NCBI GenBank assembly: GCA_002838815.1
Contig: LQGW01000034.1
Span: 115,243 to 179,242, forward strand
DNA: 64,000 nt
DNA from: Clostridiaceae bacterium JG1575
GTDB lineage: Bacteria > Bacillota > Clostridia > Clostridiales > Clostridiaceae
Reading direction: 5' to 3'
Shown: piece by piece, positions 58,978-64,000 of the stretch
Layout of the letters: each line of letters begins with the position of its first letter
Position numbering within the stretch: the stretch's first letter is position 1
Translations under genes and position numbers: made by a program
Notes under the pieces: model-generated
Databases searched by the model: none
What the model saw: only the letters and a program-made list of their open reading frames with translations
What the model was told of the DNA's origin: nothing

Positions 58978-60579
58978 ATGATCACAGTAAACAACGTATC
59001 GCTGCGCTATGGCGGGCGAAAACTCTTTGAGGACGTCCATTTGAAGTTTACCCCGGGCAATTGCTATGGGGTCATCGGCGCCAACGGAGCGGGAAAGTCG
59101 ACCTTTTTAAAAATTCTCTCAGGTGAACTCGAGCCCAATACCGGAGAGGTGAGTCTCGGGCCGCACGTACGCCTTTCGGTGCTGCGCCAGGACCACCATG
59201 CCTTTGATGAGGAAGAGGTATTGAAGACCGTCATTCGGGGCAATCAGCCCTTGTTTGACATTATGGAGGAAAAGGACGCGCTTTACGCCAAGGAGGACTT
59301 CAGCGATGAAGACGGCATGCGCGCCGCCACGTTGGAGGCGGAATTTGCCGAAATGAATGGCTGGGAAGCCGAAGCGGAGGCCGGTAGTTTATTACAAGGA
59401 CTGGGCATTCCAGTGCGTCTGCATGAGAAAAAGCTCAAAGAGCTGGAGGACGATGAGAAGGTCAAGGTGCTCTTGGCCCAGGCACTCTTTGGGCAACCCG
59501 GCGTCTTAATCCTGGATGAGCCCACCAACAACCTGGATGTGGCGGCCATTACTTGGCTTGAGAACTTTTTGGCTGAATTTCCCGGCACGGTGATCGTGGT
59601 TTCCCACGATCGACATTTTCTCAATATGGTCTGCACCCACGTGTGCGATGTGGATTATGGCAAAATCAAGGTCTATATGGGCAACTATGACTTCTGGTAT
59701 GAATCCAGCCAGCTCACCCAGCAACTTTTGAAGGATCAAAACAAGAAACGGGAAGAAAAAATTCGGGACCTGGAAGCCTTTATTGCTCGATTTTCGGCCA
59801 ATGCCAGCAAATCGCGCCAAGCGACCTCCCGAAAAAAGCTCTTGGACAAGATCAGCCTCAACGACATTGCCGTGTCCTCCCGCCGCTACCCCTTCGTGGG
59901 CTTCAAGCCGGAGCGAGAGCCCGGCAACGACGTGCTTTTTATTGAAAATCTTTCGAAGACAGTGGATGGCGTCAAAGTGCTCGATGGCTTGAATCTCACG
60001 GTGCTGCGTGGCGATAAGATCGCTTTTGCCGGCTCGGACGTCGCCATAACGACGCTCTTTCGCATCTTGGCGGGAGAACTTGAGCCCGATGAGGGCAGCT
60101 TCCGCTATGGCGTTACCATCACGTCGGCTTATTTTCCAAAGGACAATTCCGCCTATTTCCAAGACAGCCCATTGAATCTTGTGGACTGGATGCGCCAGTA
60201 TTCTCAAGATCAAACTGAAACCTATGTGCGGGGCTTTCTCGGACGGATGCTGTTCTCGGGGGAGGAGGCCTTAAAGGAAGCAAGAGTGCTCTCTGGGGGC
60301 GAGCGGGTGCGCTGCATGCTCTCGCGCATGATGCTCTCCTCGGCCAACCTGCTGATTTTGGATCAGCCGACCAATCACCTGGATCTGGAATCCATCACGG
60401 CGCTCAATGATGGCATGATGGCGTTCAAAGGCGTCTTGCTCTTTGCTTGCCACGACCATCAGTTTGTGCAGACTGTAGCCAACCGCATCGTCGAGCTCAA
60501 AGGAGACGGGATCACCGATTTTCGAGGAACCTATGATGAGTTCCTGGAAACCAAGGGGCTGGGCGAAATGCGCGCTTAG
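58978..60579 (+). CDS. ABC-F family ATPase (YkpA-like)
   Basis: 533 residues, two ABC domains and no membrane segments, collinear with B. subtilis YkpA. NBD1 has Walker A GANGAGKST and Walker B LILDEPTNNLD but a degenerate signature (LEDDEK). NBD2 has LSGGERVRCMLS but a degenerate Walker A (GSDVAITTL, without Lys, also seen in YkpA). Its Walker B reads LLILDQPTNHLD, with Gln in place of the catalytic Glu. The linker FSANASKSRQATSRKKLLDKI is the ABC-F linker. Likely ribosome-associated. Confidence 0.92.
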   Translation: MITVNNVSLRYGGRKLFEDVHLKFTPGNCYGVIGANGAGKSTFLKILSGELEPNTGEVSLGPHVRLSVLRQDHHAFDEEEVLKTVIRGNQPLFDIMEEKDALYAKEDFSDEDGMRAATLEAEFAEMNGWEAEAEAGSLLQGLGIPVRLHEKKLKELEDDEKVKVLLAQALFGQPGVLILDEPTNNLDVAAITWLENFLAEFPGTVIVVSHDRHFLNMVCTHVCDVDYGKIKVYMGNYDFWYESSQLTQQLLKDQNKKREEKIRDLEAFIARFSANASKSRQATSRKKLLDKISLNDIAVSSRRYPFVGFKPEREPGNDVLFIENLSKTVDGVKVLDGLNLTVLRGDKIAFAGSDVAITTLFRILAGELEPDEGSFRYGVTITSAYFPKDNSAYFQDSPLNLVDWMRQYSQDQTETYVRGFLGRMLFSGEEALKEARVLSGGERVRCMLSRMMLSSANLLILDQPTNHLDLESITALNDGMMAFKGVLLFACHDHQFVQTVANRIVELKGDGITDFRGTYDEFLETKGLGEMRA

Positions 60580-60594
60580 ACAAAAAAACAGCAA

Positions 60595-60636
60595 ACGGCC
60601 GCCCGGAGTCTCTTTCAAAGAGGACCGAGCGGCCGT
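60595..60636 (-). terminator. Terminator of the yedK gene
   Basis: ACGGCCGC pairs with GCGGCCGT; on the minus strand it runs into TTTGCTGTTTTTTT. Confidence 0.75.
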
Positions 60637-60673
60637 GGCTGCGTTCAGGGAAAATGCCCCGCCAATGAAGGCG

Positions 60674-61285
60674 TCAGACGTCAAAGAAAGAAAGCTGCTC
60701 CCCGTGGAGTGGCTCTATGATGAGTGCGGACCCCTCGCCAAGAAAGGGATTGAAGGATTCCGCAATCGCCTCTTCGCGCAGGTAATCCTTCAATGCGTGG
60801 CGCGGGACTAGGACGGGCATGCGCGAATGGATGCGATTCATGGGGGGAGATGCTTCTTGAGTGAGGATGATGAATTCTCCGGTGGGTCCTCGATCGCAAG
60901 GAGGCATGGGGCGAAAAAGGCCGGCCATAAAAAGCAGAGAATCTTTGAGGTGGATCGCATAGGGTCGCTCCCGGTGCCATTCATAAAAGCGCGTCGCGGG
61001 GATGAGGCAGCGCCCTTCGCCCCAAAGGGATCGGAAGAAGGGTTTCTTTAGGAGGCTCTCGGCGCGACCGTTGATGATGCGCTTTGTTCCCATGGGGAAG
61101 CCCCATCGCATGGGGACAAAGCCCTGGGGCGTGAAAATCGGCAAGACCTCGGAAGGGGCGTAGTCTTGGGGGCCGACGGGATCCTCTTTGGGCCAAGGCA
61201 TGGAAGGCGCCGAAAACTGCGCTAATATCTCCCGAAGGTTTTCGAGATCTCTTTTGGTCCAACTCATTTCAAAGCGACTGCACAT
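60674..61285 (-). CDS. yedK: SRAP-domain abasic site protein YedK/HMCES
   Basis: 203 residues. Catalytic Cys2 after removal of Met (MCSRFEM), the conserved WGFPMG/NGRAESLLKKPFFRSLW segment, CLIPATRFYEWHRERPYAIHLKD with the active-site Glu, and ILTQEASPPMNRIHSRMPVLVPR with the catalytic His. Such proteins form a covalent thiazolidine link with abasic sites in single-stranded DNA. SOS association is known for the family; I see no clear LexA box. Confidence 0.94.
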   Translation of the reverse strand: MCSRFEMSWTKRDLENLREILAQFSAPSMPWPKEDPVGPQDYAPSEVLPIFTPQGFVPMRWGFPMGTKRIINGRAESLLKKPFFRSLWGEGRCLIPATRFYEWHRERPYAIHLKDSLLFMAGLFRPMPPCDRGPTGEFIILTQEASPPMNRIHSRMPVLVPRHALKDYLREEAIAESFNPFLGEGSALIIEPLHGEQLSFFDV

Positions 61286-61304
61286 GATGAACTCTCCCGG
61301 ATGA

Positions 61305-62408
61305 TTAGGGGCGAAGGGCCAAGCGATACATTTCGGCCAGTTGAGTTTTGGTGACGCGGTGCATTTGAGTTTTCACTCGGCCGAGGTTTTGAATCATGGT
61401 GCGGGTATAAAGCTGAATCTCTTCTTCGGATAAGTCCAGGCGGTAGTCCATCAGCTCGCTGATGTAATCCAAAAGGGTATCTAGGGTGGAAAACCCCATG
61501 GTTTCAAGCATCCGCTCGAGCTTTTCCGTTTCTTGGCATTGGGCCAAATAGCCGCGATACATGGCGGCGGTAGCTACCCCGTGCGCTAGGCCTTTTTCAT
61601 AAGTCAGGACATACCCCAAGGCGTGCGGGAGGCCCGTCCCGGTCTGGGCAATCACCATGCCACCCAAGGTGGCCATGACTAGGAGGTCGTTCATGGCTTC
61701 ATGGGGGAATTGCGGACCGAAAAAGGCGGCTTTTAGCTTGGAGAACAGGCGAAAGCCCTCCTCGGCCAGAAGATCGCTGTAAAAGGTGGCCTTGGTGTTG
61801 AGGTATCCTTCCACAAGGTGTGTGAAGGCATCAAAGCCATTGGCTAAAAGGTCCGAAAAGTCGGCATTGTACATGTATCGGGGATCCAAAAAGGCGATCT
61901 TTGGGAAGCTTTCTTGGCCGAAGTCCTTTTTTTGACGAAGACTGTGATCGGTGATGATGGAATAAGGGGTCACTTCGCTGCCGCTGCCGGCAATGGTGGG
62001 CACGGCTACGATGGGAATGGAGCGAAGATTTTGCATGTTGAAAGCTTCCCGAGCGCTGATGCCCCGGTTTCGAAAAAGGACGCCGATGGCTTTGGCCGCA
62101 TCGATGGCGGAGCCTTTCCCCAGGCCGATGATGAATTCAATGCCTTCTCGCTGATTTTGCTCAAAAGCTTCCTGAATGGTTTCGATGGTGGGCTGATCGG
62201 ATACCTGATCGAAGATTTTGTAGCGGATGTTCTCATTTTCCAGGGCGGCGATGACGTCTTCTAAGGAGCCATTGAGCTTTGAGCAAGTGAGCCCAGTGAC
62301 GATGAGGGCACGCTTGCCCAGTCGCTTGAGGAGTGGACTGTTGTTTAAAAGGCACTTGGGGCCTTGAATGATTCGGGTTGGCATATATAGTTGGGTTTCT
62401 TGGTTCAA
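61305..62408 (-). CDS. Iron-containing alcohol dehydrogenase
   Basis: 367 residues of the Fe-ADH family. NAD-binding segment GLGKGSAIDAAKAIG (about 96-110), VPTIAGSGSEVTPYSIITD, and the metal-binding region DAFTHLVEGYL, LPHALGYVLTYEKGLAHGVATA. It reduces aldehydes or oxidises alcohols, with the substrate unknown. The start is TTG 62408 behind GGAGGGAAC; an ATG nine codons later is the alternative. Confidence 0.92.
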   Translation of the reverse strand: MNQETQLYMPTRIIQGPKCLLNNSPLLKRLGKRALIVTGLTCSKLNGSLEDVIAALENENIRYKIFDQVSDQPTIETIQEAFEQNQREGIEFIIGLGKGSAIDAAKAIGVLFRNRGISAREAFNMQNLRSIPIVAVPTIAGSGSEVTPYSIITDHSLRQKKDFGQESFPKIAFLDPRYMYNADFSDLLANGFDAFTHLVEGYLNTKATFYSDLLAEEGFRLFSKLKAAFFGPQFPHEAMNDLLVMATLGGMVIAQTGTGLPHALGYVLTYEKGLAHGVATAAMYRGYLAQCQETEKLERMLETMGFSTLDTLLDYISELMDYRLDLSEEEIQLYTRTMIQNLGRVKTQMHRVTKTQLAEMYRLALRP

Positions 62409-62653
62409 AAATAGTTCCCTCCTCTGGGGTTCGATACTTTAATCCTAGCACATTCTCGAGGGCGGGCAACCACAAAGCCGTAACATTGAGGAGATGGGGA
62501 ATCCTTTAAAACGTGGGGAGGCCCAACCTCGAACGCTGGATTTTTTTTAGGGATTAAAGAGCGAACACCGGGTCTTTGAGGGCCCTTATATAGGAGGGAA
62601 AAACAAACCCGAAACCGAAGCTCGAAAAACCTGATTTTTTTTTGCTAAATGCG
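62409..62653. other. Intergenic region, nothing recognised
   Basis: About 250 bp between the alcohol dehydrogenase and the 5S promoter with only short T and A runs. Confidence 0.5.
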
Positions 62654-62682
62654 TTGACAGGAGGTAGGCGACTCGATATAAT
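62654..62682 (+). promoter_or_regulatory. Promoter of 5S rRNA and tRNA-Lys
   Basis: TTGACA and TATAAT with exactly 17 nt between, 24 nt before the 5S gene. Confidence 0.93.
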
Positions 62683-62705
62683 AACATTTGTCGGTTACGG
62701 CCGAC

Positions 62706-62823
62706 ATCTGGTGTCGATGACTTTAAGGGCTACACCCGTTCCCATCCCGAACACGATGGTTAAGCCTTAGAGTGCCGATGATACTGCACGGGAAGCTGTG
62801 TGGGAAAGTAGGTTGATGCCAGT
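62706..62823 (+). rRNA. rrf: 5S ribosomal RNA, solitary
   Basis: Conserved CACCCGTTCCCATCCCGAACACG core, AAGCCTTAGAG and GGGAAAGTAGG..TGCC segments of bacterial 5S. It stands alone with its own promoter and is followed six bases later by tRNA-Lys. Ends approximate. Confidence 0.93.
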
Positions 62824-62829
62824 TAATCT

Positions 62830-62905
62830 GGTCGACTAGCTCAGCTGGCAGAGCACGCGACTCTTAATCGTGGGGTCCAGGGTTCGAACCCCTGGTCGAC
62901 CACCA
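62830..62905 (+). tRNA. tRNA-Lys (CUU)
   Basis: 76 nt with encoded CCA. Acceptor GGTCGAC/GTCGACC, anticodon loop CTCTTAA (CUU), T arm CCAGG..CCTGG. Confidence 0.95.
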
Positions 62906-62907
62906 GA

Positions 62908-62953
62908 AAAAAGCAAGCCGTTGAAATGAATCATTTCAACGGCTTGCTTTTTT
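62908..62953 (+). terminator. Terminator of 5S-tRNA-Lys unit
   Basis: A perfect stem of about 20 bp (AAAAAAGCAAGCCGTTGAAA with its complement), short loop, ending in TTTTTT; symmetric, so also able to terminate the convergent gene. Confidence 0.95.
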
Positions 62954-62970
62954 CGATTTAAGAAAGTGAC

Positions 62971-63534
62971 TTACTCCCAAACCAGAGTGACGACTTCCTC
63001 GCCCCCCAGCTCTTGGTTTAGGTAGCGCGCCAGGGTGAAGAGGTAATCGGAGAGGCGGTTGATGAATTGGTAGGAATGGGGATATTGGGTTTCGCCGATC
63101 TCGTTGAGGTAGCGGACAAAGACCCGTTCGGCTCGACGGCAGATGGAGCGGGCCATATGGGTATGGGTAGCGCTCAAGGTCCCAGAGTAGAGGATGAACT
63201 TCGTTTGAGGCGGCATCTTCTGGGTCATCTCATTCAATTCCGCTTCTAGGCGGTCGGGATGCCGTAGCTCGAAGCGTACCAAGTCGAATTCACTGGAGAC
63301 TTCTGAGCCCATATTATAGAGGCCGTTTTGAATCCATTGGACGGTTTCAATAATCTTGGGGCAATCCCCGAACGAGGGGCCTTCCTTTAAGAGGGACGTT
63401 AGAACGCCAAGGCTTGCGTTGAGTTCATCCAAGGTGCCGTTGAGTTCTATTAATGGAGCGTCTTTGGATACCCGTTCCCCGCTGAGGGTGCCGGTGGTTC
63501 CTTTGTCGCCGGTTTTGGTTACAATACTTTCCAT
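62971..63534 (-). CDS. Cob(I)yrinic acid a,c-diamide adenosyltransferase (PduO type)
   Basis: 187 residues from ATG 63534 (GGAGG upstream; the longer frame is rejected). The ATP-binding N-terminus VTKTGDKGTTGTLSGERVSKD and GTLDELNASLG, then the helical core with AERVFVRYLNEIG and FINRLSDYLFTLARYLN, are standard for PduO/MMAB. It transfers adenosyl from ATP to cob(I)alamin. Confidence 0.94.
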   Translation of the reverse strand: MESIVTKTGDKGTTGTLSGERVSKDAPLIELNGTLDELNASLGVLTSLLKEGPSFGDCPKIIETVQWIQNGLYNMGSEVSSEFDLVRFELRHPDRLEAELNEMTQKMPPQTKFILYSGTLSATHTHMARSICRRAERVFVRYLNEIGETQYPHSYQFINRLSDYLFTLARYLNQELGGEEVVTLVWE

Positions 63535-63801
63535 AGGGATCCTCCGTAGGTTTGATGGTGCATTCATTGTAGATCATATTACTCGGATTAACCAGAGGAA
63601 ACTTATGAATAAATGATGACTGAGAACGGGGAAGGATGCTGCTGCGCCGGCGACTTGGCAACGCCAGAGGAATTGAAAAGAAATAGGGCTATTTTTGCCA
63701 AAACCCATTGGCAAGGGAGCTGGAATGATGTATTATAGGTCTTACGCCAAGGAGCGTCCCAGCGGGCTGCAAAAAAAGCGGCAAAAAGCTGAAAAAAGTT
63801 G

Positions 63802-63830
63802 TTGACAGGCAACGCGCTACTTGGTAAGAT
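63802..63830 (+). promoter_or_regulatory. rRNA promoter
   Basis: TTGACA and TAAGAT with 17 nt spacing, about 130 nt before 16S. The leader contains TGTTCTTTGAAAATTAAACAG near 63862, typical of clostridial rRNA leaders with box A-like signals. Confidence 0.88.
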
Positions 63831-63962
63831 ATAGAAGTCGCTTAAATGAGCGGCGGACAAAATGTTCTTTGAAAATTAAACAGAATACAAGGTAAAACAA
63901 ACCAGCAATTCATTTATGAGTTAGTCAGACAAGACGTTAAAATCGACAAAGCTAAGATCAAA

Positions 63963-64000
63963 ATTTCAACATGAGAGTTTGATCCTGGCTCAGGACGAAC
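63963..64000 (+). rRNA. rrs: 16S ribosomal RNA, first bases only
   Basis: GAGAGTTTGATCCTGGCTCAG is the universal 16S 5' sequence (forward primer site 8-27). The gene continues beyond the window. Confidence 0.97.

Overview
The window comes from a low-to-mid GC (roughly 50%) Gram-positive anaerobe of the Clostridia that ferments amino acids by Stickland-type reactions. The evidence is a complete selenium-dependent glycine reductase operon (grdX-trxB-trxA-grdE-grdA-grdB-grdC-grdD), a full selenocysteine decoding set, cell-wall-binding CWB2 repeats on a secreted subtilase, strong AGGAGG ribosome binding sites and a Bacillus-type long SRP RNA. I cannot name the genus from the sequence.

Layout. 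1-1202: 3' part of a MutS-like ATPase gene. 1884-7687: a tight four-gene type I-C CRISPR effector operon (cas5-cas8c-cas7-cas3) with no cas4/cas1/cas2 and no visible repeat array. 8068-14454: selenium operon selD (itself read through UGA as selenocysteine), yedF, a DUF3343 gene, selB, a cysteine desulfurase family gene and selA. 15156-20003: large S8 protease. 20736-20832: tRNA-Sec (selC) on the minus strand. 21235-29323: a probable glycine riboswitch followed by the grd operon; grdA and grdB contain in-frame UGA (Sec44 and Sec349). 29532-33045: PdaA-like deacetylase, a 40-residue membrane protein, a cupin and an ExbB/ExbD-like trio. 33186-34160: decayed IS66. 34556-36554: a TetR-controlled membrane-protein operon (minus) with a perfect 28-bp palindromic operator. 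36941-45925: tRNA-Arg, lgt, small genes, a decayed IS30 fragment, tRNA-Ser, SRP RNA, dnaX-ybaB-recR-ridA and an NSS transporter. 46260-48545: polar amino acid ABC importer. 48765-50119: remains of an element integrated at tRNA-Glu (tRNA fragment, broken integrase, broken rimO-like gene, intact tRNA-Glu). 50258-63534: housekeeping and hypothetical genes (zinc-binding protein, sfsA, tcdA, OYE, mgtC, methyltransferase, GNAT, P-loop kinase, ABC-F, yedK, Fe-ADH, 5S rRNA, tRNA-Lys, cobalamin adenosyltransferase). 63963 onward: start of a 16S rRNA gene with its promoter and leader.

How it fits together. SelD makes selenophosphate, SelA charges tRNA-Sec (selC), SelB brings it to UGA codons in selD, grdA and grdB, and YedF, DUF3343 and the desulfurase probably traffic selenium. 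All lie within about 21 kb of the glycine reductase operon that is the main consumer. The glycine riboswitch, NSS symporter and amino acid ABC importer suit a cell living on amino acids. The most unusual parts are the array-less I-C effector operon, the selenoprotein SelD with its short upstream reading frame and hairpin, the ExbB/ExbD-like trio in a Gram-positive, and the TetR operon of uncharacterised membrane proteins.
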